DNA of 64,000 bases, taken from contig NC_085854.1 of the NCBI RefSeq assembly GCF_020906515.1, forward strand, positions 310,001 through 374,000. The letters are read 5' to 3'. A model generated the notes under the pieces. The model saw only the letters and a program-made list of their open reading frames with translations, was not told the origin of the DNA and did no database searches. Source of the stretch: Vanrija pseudolonga. Lineage: Eukaryota > Basidiomycota > Tremellomycetes > Trichosporonales > Trichosporonaceae. Positions 51,974-63,597 of this stretch are shown in pieces. Position 1 is the stretch's first letter. Every line of letters starts with the position of its first letter. The translations under genes and the position numbers were made by a program.

Positions 51974-54322
51974 TTAGGCGGCGCCGCCACCGGGCACGTA
52001 GGCACCGGCACCAGCGTAGTCGCCACCAGCGACCTCCTTCTGCATGGGAGCCATCGCCTTCTCCTCGGCGGCGAGGCCGTGGGCGAAGCGGGCAGAGGGC
52101 TTCCAGCCAGCCGAGTGGCGGGGCGAGCCGACCTCCTCCATCATGCGGTCAACCTGCTCAAGAGTGAGACCCTTGGTCTCCCACACGAGGAAGTAGGCGT
52201 AGACGAAGCAGCAGGTGCAGAGAGCGCCCCAGAGGAAGAAGACCTTGGAGCCGAGGTTGGCCTTGTCCTTGCCGACGAGGTAGGGGGTGATGACGGCGAT
52301 GATGCAGTTCCAGAGCCAGTTGGAGGCGGTCGAGAGACCGACACCACGCGAACGGATGGGGATGGGGAAGATCTCGCCAATGACGACCCAAGCGCCGGGA
52401 CCCCAGGTGGAGGCGAAGAAGAAGATGTAGATACAGATGAAGGCAATCTGGACCTTTGCGACAGTCGTGTCGTTGGGCTTGGCAGTACCGATGATGCCGA
52501 CAATGAACTCGCAGATAAGCATGCCGAGGGCACCCCAGATGAGGAGGGGACGACGACCGAAGCGCTCAATGGTCCAGAACGACAGGGGGGTCGAGCAGAC
52601 GTTGACGAGGGTGGTGATGAGCGAGATGAGGAAGGCGTTCTTGATGGTGCCGAGCGACTGGAAGAAGACGGTGCCAAAGTAGAAGATGAAGTTGACACCG
52701 GTCCACTGCTGCATCATCTGCATCGAGGTGCCGAGGATGGTGAGACGGAGGTTCGAGTTGGGGCGACGGAGACCACCGGAGAAGCACGCGGCCCACGACG
52801 ACCAGTAGGTGTCGGAGGGGATGAGCTGCTTCTCGTACTCGTGGTTGGCGACAATCTCGGCGAGTTCCTCCTGGATGTACTCCGAGTCCTCGGGCTGGCC
52901 TCGAATGCGCGAGAGGGCATGTGCGGCCTTGTCGGTGCGGCCCTTCTTGACAAAGTAACGCGGCGACTCGGGGAGCAGGAAGAGACCGCCGGCGAGGATG
53001 AGGGCCCAGGCGAACTGGAGGCCAATGGGGATGCGGTACGAGCCAGTGTCGCGGCGGTTCTCAGTGGCGTAGTTGACACACGAGGCGAGCAGCAGACCAA
53101 TGGTGATGCAGAACTGGTAACCCGAGACGAGGGCACCACGAACCTTGCGGGGCGCAATCTCGGACATGTAGAGGATGATGATGGCCGAGACGAAACCGAC
53201 ACCGAAACCGGCGACGAGACGGCCGGCGACAAGAACCTGCCATCCGTGCGAGGCGACCTGGAGGATAATACCGACGATGAAGATGCCACAGCCCGCAATG
53301 ATGGTAGTACGACGACCAACGTGGTCGGCGAGGTCACCAGCAATGATGGCGCCGAAGAAGGTACCGGCCGAGAGGATCGAGACGATGAGCGAGTTGCGAG
53401 ACGCGGGGAGGACAAACTTGTCGAGCTCCTCCTGGGAAGCGTCGGGACCGGGGATGGGGAGACCAGTGTAGAGCGAGATGACATACTTCATGCCAAGCAC
53501 ACCGGAGATGTAACCTGGGAGAGTGGGTCAGCGACTGTGCTGCTGCGACTGGCTCGGGTGCCACATGCTGCCATCTGGAATGTGTGGTGTGGTGGTCGTG
53601 CGCCTCGTCGCGGGGCCACTGAGCGGGGCAGAGGAAGGGGGGGGAGGGATCAGGCAAAAGGGGGTGGTGGGTGGGGTGGAGGGTGGGTGTTGCCCGAAAC
53701 GGGGGCTGATGGATGCAAGCGAACGGCGGCGACAAGCGGGCGGCGGCGCCGTTGCAGCAGCAGTGGGAAAACAAGCGAGATGGAAGCCCGATGGGTGCGT
53801 CCGCCCTGGCAAATTCCTGCGCGCACGCCCGCCCGTCGCAACACCCCGACGCAGCCGGAACCGCCTGCCTGCCTGCCAGCCCACGTGAGACGCCACCCGC
53901 GTCACGCTCGCTGCTGGGCGGCTGTAGGCGGGCGTTGAGGCTAGTTGGCACTGGCACCAGATCTGCTCCATCTGGGATGGGCTGGGCTGGTGCCGAAGCG
54001 ACCACCACCGCCGCTCCATGCCCTTCTCCCCCCCGAGGCGACAAACAACCAGAAGGGACAGCGAAGAGACGAGCTCTACTCACCAGAGTCGAAACCGAAG
54101 AAGATACCACCGAACGAGGCAAAGGCACAGGCCATGTAGGCCTTGAATGTGACCGGGGCCTCGACGCGGTCATTCTCAGCGTCGTTGGAGGAGACGACGG
54201 CGCCACCGGGCACTGTGGGGTGGTCAGCGAGATGGTCGAGACGCAGCGTGACAACAGTGGCAGTGGGTAGCGAACGCGACGAGCACGCCGCCGATCGCAG
54301 CATCACTGCCGGCCTACTCACT
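51974..54322 (-). CDS. MFS sugar transporter (hexose-transporter type)
   Basis: Minus-strand coding parts are 54322 (one base), 54084-54212 and 51974-53514, 556 residues. The start codon is split: A is the last base of a leader exon and TG the first bases of the next (donor GTGAGT, acceptor CCCACAG), giving MPGGAVVSSNDAENDRVEAP. Sugar-porter signatures follow: FGGIFFGFDSGYISGVLGMK, GDLADHVGRRTTIIAGCGIF, PESPRYFVKKGRTDKA, QQWTGVNFIFYFGTVFFQSL, ERFGRRPLLIWG and VWETKGLTLEQVDRMMEEVG, all characteristic of the 12-helix sugar/H+ symporter and HXT family. Plasma-membrane uptake of hexose is likely; exact sugar is unknown. The intron 53515-54083 (569 nt) is more than ten times the window's usual size and may carry regulatory sequence. 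Confidence 0.94.
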
Positions 54323-57300
54323 GTTGATTGATTTGCTGGTGGTGGTAGTGTAGTGTAGCGCGGGGAAGAAGAGAGTCAACAGACGAGCTTTATATGTTGT
54401 GGCCAGGCGAGGAGGAAGGCCAGTGAGAGACCCAGTCAGTGGCTGGCTCAGCTGGACAAGGCAAGGCTGGAGGCAAAACTGCGCTAGACGTGCCGCGTCC
54501 GGCTGACCAGGAAGAGAACGTACCCCATCCATACCAGGGCGCAATGCGGCCGCAGGGGGGAACAGCAGCAGCGGCAGAGGCGACAGGAGCAGGAGCCGCA
54601 GCGTCGTCTGTCTCCATGCGTCAGTCAGCATGCATGGGGCAAGGGCGGGCGGCGCTGCTCGAGGCAAGGCAAGAGCGCGCCGCACCCGCACACCCGGGTC
54701 ACTTGGGACCCCGGCTGTTAGCCCCGTCGTCCGACAACGGGGTGTTGGGTAACATGTGGGCCGCCACCTGGGGTCGGGTGAGTGGTCAGCTGGTGTCCTG
54801 TTGGTCCTGGCTCCTGGGTCGTACGGGAGAGTACGTACCGTGGCGTGGGAGGGGATGCCGTGCCTCCCTCGAGTCTACTCCGCAGACTTGGTCCGGCGAC
54901 ATGCAAAAATAGTGGGCAAAGCCTGCCTCGAGACCCTGGATGCTATTTGGTTTGTTGTACGAGCGACTCTGTAACTACCTCCCGATCTAAGGTCTCGACG
55001 CGGCGGCGGAGGCGGCGAATTGAGTACCCACAGTCAGTAGGGAACAATGCCAAATAACATGCTCCTCGCGGCGCCACTGCGGGCGGAGACGAGCGACGAC
55101 CAGGAAAACATGCACGGACGTGGCCGCAGCACTGTGCCGCATGCAGCTGCAGCTTGCCGGTGGCGAGGGCGACTAGTGACCACAGCGACGACGACGACAA
55201 CAACAACAAAGGCGAGCAGCAACAGCAGCAGTCACGCGGTGCCGCCCAACGCAACGATGCAAACACACTACCACCCCGATCGTACCTATGTATGCAAGCA
55301 GTTGTACCTCAACCCCGCATGCAACAAGCGACGCTACGCTCCATGCCGCCGTTCACGTGCCGCACGACCGAGCTAAACTCGATCCTCGAGAAACGAGCAG
55401 GCGAAAACTGCGAGCCGAGCCGCACAGTTAGAGCGCGCTCGCATCATGACGCAGCGGCCCTGAGGGAGGGAGGTGTTCGGAACCCAGCAGCTGTTCGAGA
55501 GAGAGTCTGGATCCAGCAGTAGCTAAGCTGCCCGCGTCAGGCGACCTAGCTACCCGTGTCAGCAACAAGCGAGGCAGGGCCGCCAGCGCCCAGCACGCCG
55601 CCGCCTCCAAACCCAGGGCGGGCGATTCTCGGCAGATCATAGGCGATGAGGAGGGGCAAAAGGGGACATGACACCCATGGCCACACGTGAATCTCAGGGG
55701 ACGGCTGTCGCCGGCTACACATGTCCATTCTGCCCTGCCGCAGCGAGTATTTGGTATGCAGCTGCGGCGGCAGCGAGCAAAAGGACTATTTTCGCGACCA
55801 AGAGTGGACGGGGCGAGCGAAGGACCGAGGGCCTCCAGTCCGCCCGCGAACCACCTGGCGGGGTCCGCCCGCTGCCCCTCCCCCCGACTGCGAGCCCATG
55901 AGGTCCCCGAGGTCCGGTATCCCCGGGGCACTGGTCGCCCCGCGGCGAATGCGTGAAACCACCAAGCCGACAGAAGCAGCAGAAGCGCGCGCCTGACTGC
56001 GCCCACTGCCGCCGCTCGCCCGACGCAAGCGAGCTGGCCCTCGGCGTCGTCGTCGTCGTCTTCAATGTGCTATTCATTACCTGACGTCCGTGCGCCGGTG
56101 AGGTCAGCATTCCCAGTCCGAGCGGCTGACTGGGCGCGGCGTGGGCGTGGGCGTGGGTGTGGGCGCGGCGCGGTTGCCGCTGCTGCTGCTGGAGGCTCTC
56201 ACTTTCCGATGCCTCGATCTCAGCGGAGAGCCAGCCCAACCCAACCCGAGTCATTCCATTCCATCTTTCTTTGGCTGGCGTGCGCCAATGCCAAGCCAGC
56301 GAGCGAGCGATGCATTACTCCCCCCCCCCCAGCCTGCGCCTGCGCGGCCGCGGCGACGCCCGCACGCACGCAAGCCACCTCGCGTCCGCGCAGTTTCAGC
56401 GCTCGTGGCGCGCCGTGGCGGTGGCGGGCTGGCTGTGGGCGGATCGACAAAACAAACTCGCCCGCGGCAAGCTCGCCACGGCGTCCCACCCGCCAGTGCT
56501 GTCGCCGACGGCCAGAGCGTGGCCGCTGCGTGTGCCATTGCCGCAACCCCCACCGCACCCGCAGATGGTCGGCGCACACCGTCCCCGCCAGCCAACGACG
56601 GACGCGCAGTGGCACCCCGCGGGCACGGCCGCGCTAGGCGCCGCAATTCGTCATGCCGGTGGGGGGTGGGTTCACGTTCGTCATGCGCGAGCGGGGATGT
56701 TGGTTAGGCCACTCGTCCGTCATGGGGACGAGCGCGTTGCGTTGGGCACTTCACGAGCGCTTGGCTCGACGCCGAGCCAGCCGTGGCCGAGCGAGTGTCA
56801 CGACCCCCCTCACCCGTTCCATGGTCCCCGCAGCGGCCATCAACCAGATCAGATCCAGATCTTGACTGTAGCTAAATCAAGTATACCGCGAGATTCACGC
56901 GAGAATGATGCGCTGCGCGGAAAAACAGCACCACTAGTGCGCTTTGGATAGATGCATCGTCGACGTCGCCGTCGCCGTTCTGGGGCCGCCGGCCCCGCCA
57001 AGATCCCCACACATCTCGTTGGGGCATCGATGGTTTGGGACAGACAGTAAAAGCAGATAAGATGGAAGCGAAGCATTGCGTGCCAATGGCCACGGACCCG
57101 CGTCAGCCGATAGTGCGGTATCACTGCGCGCTGGCGTGCTTGCTTGGGGACGGACGGTGTCGCGGGAGCCAGAGCTGAGCTGCGGCGTTCCGGCGCTCGT
57201 GGTCCCCGCACGCAGGCAGGTCCCAGCGATACGCGCACCGTCGCGCCGTCTATAGCCTCCTCCCTCCTGGCCCCACAGACGAGACGACGATCGCTTGTCG

Positions 57301-58023
57301 ATTCGTGCGCGAGAAGGGCAGTAGGATGACGAGATACCTTGCCCACCGACCGAGCCGAGACGAGACTCTGCCCACTTGCCAACGGCGACTGTACCCACCA
57401 ACCGACCAACCAACAGGTGCACCTCCGACGGTTGACTTGACCATCCGCAAGCAGCGCCGGCGCTAGGTCATGTGGCCTCTGCTTTGCGTCGCGGCGTGAC
57501 GAGGAACGTGGTTGCGCGACCGCTGCCCGTTGCGCTGCCCTCGCCCTCGCCCTCGCCCTCGCCCTAGCCCGGCGTGTCACGACGCGCAAAACGTGTTTTA
57601 GTGACTGTGCGACCAGCGACCCGCGACCCGCAGGTCGTATCGTTGTCTGGGTCGTATCGTTGTCTGTCCGAGGAACGTGACGCTGGTGCGTGTCTGAGGA
57701 ACGTTCAACGCAGGAACGTTTAGGAACGTGTGGTGGTGTTGACGGCCCCACAGTTGATGGCCGGCCGGCTCGGCTCGCGTCGATCGCGGCGCGACGGCGT
57801 GATCGACATCGCGTCGGCGCCCTGCAGTGCCGGCGGCTCCCCCAGACACATGCAGCACCACGGGGACCCAGTTCCAGTATACATGAGTATGCTACACGAC
57901 AAACGACAGCGCCACCGCGGCGCGTTGCCCCGCCTCCGCCGGCCTTGACGTGGCCTGACACGGCGTTGACACGGGGCGGACTCCGCTCCGCTCGACCCTC
58001 GTTCCACCTCACCACGCCCCTTT
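54323..58023. other. Gene-free stretch, 3.7 kb
   Basis: This contains the 5' leader and promoter of the transporter gene (GCTTTATATGTTG near 54390 reads as a minus-strand TATA region). No other supported gene: long frames on both strands (for example 56849-58015 minus, 56157-56951 plus) are Arg/Ala/Ser-rich, overlap each other and lack motifs. A (GCCCTC)n repeat lies at 57536-57566. Confidence 0.5.
57536..57566. repeat. (GCCCTC)5 hexanucleotide repeat
   Basis: About five perfect units in gene-free DNA. This is not the fungal telomere repeat (TTAGGG-type). Confidence 0.85.
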
Positions 58024-59964
58024 CTACGGCGCCTCGGTGCCCCGCTCGCGATCCCGCTGGCGACGGAGCGCTCCCATGCGGCGCATCAGGCCCTCGATCG
58101 CCTCGGGGTCCTGGCCCTCCTCGACCGCGTTCTCAAACGCGTCAATCACGTCGCGGTACGACGACTCGGGTGCCGGCTCGTTCGTGTCACGCAGGTACAT
58201 GTACCTCACGCGGAGCAGCATCTTGATGAGCTCAAACGACGAGCGGCGGTACCATCCGCTGTGTGGCTGGGGTGTGAGCGGAGTACAGTACGGACACTTA
58301 CATCACATGTGTCGTGCAGACCCATTGGGTCGTAGATGAAGGGTAAAATCACAGGGTCGGTGATATCGATAAGCTGGTAGTCTGGCTTGTTGCGGTGCAG
58401 GATCTCTCCGTCGAAGAGATAGCTCTTGCTGCGGCCTGTCAGCCAAGCCAAGGTTGCTTCCACTCACGCCTTGTCCATGGGCGGACGCAGGCCCTCGGCA
58501 ATACGCCGCTCCTGCTCCGTCTCCCACCAGAACGATGGGCGCTTGGCCTCCTCCTCGTCAACCTCCTCAGCGGGGGCATTGAGAACATTGTTTCGCCCGC
58601 GCTTGACGTCGAGGTAGATGTACACGCGTTGGTATCTGATGCGTCAGCTGGACATCGAGGTTCGACTAGCTGCTCACTTGTGCGCTGCTGGGTCGCTGCA
58701 TGGATCGTAACCCCAGCGAACGAGCGTCTTCCAGAACGGGCCGGCGCCGTAGGTGAATGCGACGGCTGGGAGGTACATCTTGTTGCTGTGGTGTAAGCAC
58801 GGTTCGAACACTCTACTCACCTCTCAATCTCATATCGGTCTGCGTCCGAGAACTGGGCAAGCAGACTATAGCGCATCCACACTGGCCGCTCGTTCAACAG
58901 CTACGTTTGCGTCAGACATGCCCCAAGCACCATCGTAGCCTCGACCCACCTCTTGCAGACGGCTGAAAATCCGCTTGTCGAGCTTGGGAATGTGCTGCCG
59001 GATACCCTCCTCAGGCTGGGTCGGGACAGGGTGCGATGAGCCAATGGTGACCATCGCCCAGCCGCTCTTGCGCGACTTGTTGACCAGGCGGTCCTTGTAA
59101 GCTCCGAGCTCGTCGTCCCAGATCCGCTCCACTACCGCATGCGAGCTGTTGCGGTATCTGTGCGGGTCAGCAACCACTGACGGATAATCGCCCACGTGAA
59201 ATTCGTCGGCAAGTGACGGTTGCTAGCGACTGGTGTAGGCTGCAGCTCGAGCAGCGAGCGGAAGGGGAACGGCGGAGCCTCCCCATCCTCATCTGGCGTT
59301 GTCGGCGCGATAAAGTCCTCGTTGAGTTGCGGGAACTTGTACGACAGAATGGTGTGGTCTGGGCGTCAGTGTTGCTCGACAACCAGGCCTTACAATCCAG
59401 CTCGTCGAGCGCCTGCGTGAGCTCGGCGATCCCAGTGTCCTTTGCCGGTGTGAACTGGTAGTCCGCCATGGCTGCAATGTCAGTCTTGCACATCCCCAGC
59501 CACGTACACCTGAAGCGGACCGTCTGGGGGATAGACCCGATGACATCGACGGTGAAGACGCCTTCCCCGCCTGGCGGCTGCGTCTGGCCAGGGAGGGCCT
59601 TCTTCCTCCGCTTGGTGAGCTTGACGAGCATCTTCTGGCTCGCGACACGCGTGCCGCGCACCGGCACGGCCGAGCGCTCTGCCTCTGGACCAGCGCCGCG
59701 GTAGCGCATCTCGAGCTGGCGCGCGTCGGCAATGTTGGCGTTGAAGCACTCTTCAATGTCGAGCGGGCGGATGACGGTGTGGATCAGGTCGGGGTAGGCC
59801 ACCGGGCCGGGGTACTCGATCGAGCGGTACGTTGCGCGTGGGAGCGGCTTCTCGCCCCACGAGGCCTTGGGAGGCGGCAGTGTCGAGGGCCCTGCAGCTG
59901 CATTGCTGTCGCTGTTGCCCGTGTCGACGGCGGGGGGTGAGGCCGGGACAATGTCCTCGTCCAT
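58024..59964 (-). CDS. TFC1: TFIIIC subunit 5 (Tau95/Sfc1-like), RNA polymerase III factor
   Basis: Nine minus-strand exons (59508-59964, 59394-59471, 59196-59358, 58950-59157, 58821-58900, 58678-58785, 58468-58635, 58302-58428, 58024-58266) give 543 residues. The N-terminal module has RSIEYPGPVAYPDLIHTVIR, NANIADARQLEMRYR and TRVASQKMLVKLTKRRKKAL, the TFIIIC5 dimerisation-barrel region. The centre has LPTNFTYRNSSHAVVERIWD and the DNA-binding-type region with KLDKRIFSRLQELLNERPVW, MRYSLLAQ and AFTYGAGPFWKTLVRWGYDP; then YQRVYIYLDVKRG. The C-terminus is GWYRRSSFELIKMLLRVRYM followed by an acidic helical tail. The protein helps TFIIIC bind the A box of tRNA and 5S genes. Several introns are 35-42 nt, and one 36-nt intron (59472-59507) is in-frame. 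Confidence 0.93.
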
Positions 59965-60559
59965 TGTTGTTGCTGGAGTGGGTTGAATGATGTCAACAAA
60001 TCCAGGATAAGAGTTTCAGTTACGTCTTGTATTTGATCCGGGCCGATCGCTGCAAGGTTGCCCAGCGCTTGGTATTGTTTTGATCCCCTGGGCGTTGCCT
60101 TGAACGCTGCTCTTTGACGCCTTGACGTTGTTGTTGTTGCTGCTGCTGTGGACTGCACTCTGGATTGAAGCTGTTATTGATGAGTGCACATTGGAGTGGG
60201 AGGAGTGGGTTGGTGGTGTGGGTTGTAATGCCCGCCAAGAAAGCCAGCTGGGGGCAAAAAAAGAGGGGGTGGGTTGCCGCGACATTGTGGTAATCCGACG
60301 CGGCGACTTTTGTATTCACGACGACTACCAGTCACCTCCTACCACCACCACACCCACACCACCACGACCACCTTTTTCACCCCACACGCCATTCTCTTTG
60401 ACACCCCATTACTCGCAAGCATCAATCCATCCACTCAATCAGACAAGAGTGCTCAACTCTCCCCCTCGGGGGCTACCCAGCGACACCAAACTTGCCTGCA
60501 TAAAACGACTTGACGAGCCGTATTTTATCGCCCCGCCGTAGCGGTGGCTCTGGCCCATT
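59965..60559. promoter_or_regulatory. Divergent region TFC1 / SPT7
   Basis: A 595-bp divergent promoter region between two transcription-machinery genes. A poly(A)-like GGCAAAAAAAGAG, an ACC/CCA-rich stretch near 60335-60365 and a (TTG/CTG)n stretch near 60128-60150 are visible. Confidence 0.55.
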
Positions 60560-63500
60560 ATGAAGGTGCGTAGGGTTCGACCGCCCGGCCAGCCAGCCAG
60601 ACTGGGACTTGTGTACCCCCCTCCACGCCCCGTCCACCGCGCTGATCGATGCATCCACCACACACAGTACCTCCTAGGGTACCTCGAGGGCATATCCGAT
60701 GCACCGAGCCTCTCGGATCCCGACTTTCAACAACTGTTGGTCGACGTACAGGCCTCCAAGGTGAGTCGTGGGTCATCGCGTCTCGGCCGCGAAAAGAGTA
60801 CCCGAAACACCACCACAGGGCCACTCGAGCAGCGCGCACTTTGGGGTCGTCTGAGCTGACACTTTTGCGCCTCGCATCAACCATCCGCGCATCAACAACG
60901 CTGCTTGTGCTTTGCTTGCAATGCCTACAGCCGCATACCAAGTCGAGCGATGTGTTCTACGAATCCATGGAAAGGATTGTCAACGACTTGAGGAGCACGG
61001 TGAGTTTTGGCGCGCAAGCTGCCTGCCGAGATGCCATGTTGACAAGTTGTAGCCTGAAGCAGCTGCCTTCCTCAAGCCCGTGTCCAAGCGCGATGCGCCG
61101 GACTATTACCAGTGTGAGTGGGGCTCGGACATGGCTACCCCACAGCCGGTTCCTAACAGCTCTGCAGACATTACGAAGCCCATGGACTTGTCGACAGTGC
61201 TCCGCAATGTCAAGACACACAAGTACAAGACCAAGGCCGAGTTTGCGACGGATCTCGACCTGATCTGGCAGAACTGCCTCACTTATAACACGACGATGGT
61301 GAGCTAGCTGTCGAACGAGCAGTGCTGATGCCAGAACCACCCGCTTCGCTCTGTTGCCCAGTACATGAGGCAGAAGACAGACCACCAGCTGAGCGTCTTG
61401 CACGACCGCGATGAGCGGGGGCACAATCCATTGCTGGCGCTCTTGGCAGCGTCCGGAGCCCCTGCGGAGCTTCAGCGGGCCGTGTCCCAGCAGCCGAGCG
61501 TCGGTGCGCCGACGACCGCCGCCGAGGACGAGGACGCGGCCGGAGAGAGTGACGACGCAATGGGCGAGGAAGACGACGCTGCGCGACCAGGCAATGAGCA
61601 GACTCCAGCTCCGGGACACGAGGACCCAAATGGGAGGGCGACCCCAGCAGTCGATGCTAGCCGAGATGGACGGGCAACTAGCGTCGGATCGGCTCTTGGG
61701 GAGCGGCGAGTGAATGGGCGAATGAATGGGGAGAAGCAGAGTGTGAGTTGTTGAGAGCAATGTTCAAGTCTCTTGTGCTGACCTGGCGAAGCCCCCGCCA
61801 TTTCGTCCCAATCTCCAGGCCAACCTGGAGCTCACACCCGCACTGATCCGAACGCCCTACACCATGACCCACTTCCAGCCCGTTTCCCTCAGCACACCAG
61901 GCCCGTCCTTTTCCGACAAGGGAATGGCCCGCGAGATTCTCTATGGCAACGCACCGCCTCCCTGGTTCCCAGTGTCTGTGACGACAGATGACGAAGACGC
62001 AAAGTTGGAGGGCTACTGGTGGGGAGTCACTGGCAAGGACGAGGCATATGTCTCAGGCCTTCCAGCAGTCCCAACCATGGTCCAAGGTCCGTCGTCAAAG
62101 AGGAAACGCATCTCGCAGCGCCGTGGCTCCATGTCGCCAAAGCAGCCGAACGGCACAAACGGCACGGCCCGGCGGCCGCGGTCCGATTCGGAGCCGCCCG
62201 CATTGATTCCCTCCAAGCCAGTGTCCTTGGAGAGGCTGGTCCACAAGTCGATCGACTCGCTGGCTGAGACACGGCGAACGATGAACTTGATCCAGGAGTG
62301 GCAGCGGTTTGAGATCGAGGGTGGTCCGCCACCTCCACCATTGGAGCCGCCAGACCTGGAGCGGAAACGAAAAGCCGAGGAGCAAGCCGATCTGAAGCGC
62401 AAGCGGAAAGAAGCTCGCGTCGAGGCCAATAAGCGGAGGAGGATGGGTGGGGAGGTTGGAGAGGAGGAGGCTACGCTGTCATTGAAGAGGGCAGTTGCTG
62501 GGATGTTGGCGCACGCTGGTTTCGAGGGTAGGTGTACTGGTCCACGCTTGCAGTTTCTGACACACCCAGGTGCCAACGAAATCCCCCTCGACATGTTCAC
62601 ACGGGTGGCCGGCGACTACCTGCGCAACATGGGCCGCACCTTCCGACTGCTATTAGATGGGTTCTCGCACAAGATGGACACTGAGGAGATGGTGCTGCAC
62701 GCGCTGCACGAAAACGGCCAGGTCGAGTTGCGTGACCTGGAAGCACACATGAAAGACGACATCCAGCGCGACGCTGCCAAGATTGCCGAGACGCAGCGCA
62801 AGGTCAGGCAAGCGTACAAGGAGGTTACAACAGGCCCTGTCATCGAAGACGACATGCTCTTTGCGGCCGACGGCGACATGCTGCGACAGTGGGTGATGAT
62901 CGAATGGGGTCTGTGCTAACGTCACAGTGGCGACTTTGCCGAAGACCTCGGCGAGGATTTCCTTGGCCTTCGCGAGTTGGGCATCGACCGCGAGTTTGGT
63001 CTCAACTCGCTCAGTGTGCCCAAGGCCTTGTTCTTTGGCCGGCGCGGACGCGGCAACGAGCAAGCCGCGGCGCTCAAGGAAGACGCACCAGACTACGCCC
63101 CGCCGCCTCCGTTCATCCCGCTCAATGTCAACACGTACAAACAGCACGTGCCCGCGCTGTTGCATGCGTTCTACGCGCAGCGCCTTGAGAAGGGTCTGGG
63201 CTTTGATGCCGATGACGCGTTCGACTCTGTGCACGCGACGATCGGGCCGCTAGGCCAGATTGTGCAAAAGTCGGCGGCGGCAGCGGCACCGAAGAAGGGC
63301 CAGGGCAAGAAGGATGCCAATGGCGAGGAGAAGAAGGAGAAGAAGTCGGCAAAGAAGACTGGGTGAGTGGCCACAGGCGGAGTGAGGGACGGTGCTGACG
63401 ATGATAGCCAACCTGGTGTCGGCAAGGGCAACTGGATTAGACCGTCCAAGGAGGAAAGAGAGAGGAGAGCGGCGGAAAAGAAGGCGCAGCTGGAGCGTCT

Positions 63501-63597
63501 GCGGCAGGAGCGGGAGGGCGAAGCTGGAGCGAGTGCCAGCGCGCCGGCGACGACTGCAGGTGGTGAGGAGGAGGACGCACAGGGGGAAGAGGAGTAG
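60560..63597 (+). CDS. SPT7: SAGA complex subunit Spt7 (bromodomain plus histone-fold)
   Basis: Eleven exons (60560-60565, 60668-60760, 60819-60845, 60931-60999, 61053-61113, 61168-61298, 61335-61742, 61792-62527, 62570-62888, 62928-63362, 63408-63597) give 824 residues. The first coding exon is just ATG AAG. A bromodomain spans about residues 45-150: PVSKRDAPDYYQYITKPMDL, STVLRNVKTHKYKTKAEFAT and DLDLIWQNCLTYN with the acetyl-lysine-binding Asn. Next come an acidic linker, TPYTMTHFQPVSLSTPGPSF, a basic KRKRKEARVEANKRRRM and a bromodomain-associated histone fold (SLKRAVAGMLAHAGFEGANE, VAGDYLRNMGRTFRLLLDGF) that pairs with Ada1 in yeast. The Lys/Glu-rich C-terminus ends in an acidic run. The exon 3 donor (GTCGTC) is the weakest call; other joins have good sites and phase. 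Confidence 0.93.

Noticed and set aside
51941-53938. 665-codon plus-strand open frame
   Set aside because: It is antisense to the sugar transporter, whose domain signatures are clear. Its acidic repetitive translation (many DEV, GDD runs) is the mirror of the GC-biased codon use on the other strand.
56157-56951. 264-codon plus-strand frame
   Set aside because: No motif and compositional noise in GC-rich DNA.
57536-57566. Telomere-like hexamer repeat
   Set aside because: The unit is GCCCTC/GAGGGC, not TTAGGG-like, and only about five copies in the interior of the window.
56849-58015. 388-codon minus-strand frame in gene-free DNA
   Set aside because: Arg/Ala-rich with an (RA)n run from a simple repeat, no domain, no promoter or splice support, and overlapping plus-strand frames of the same quality.
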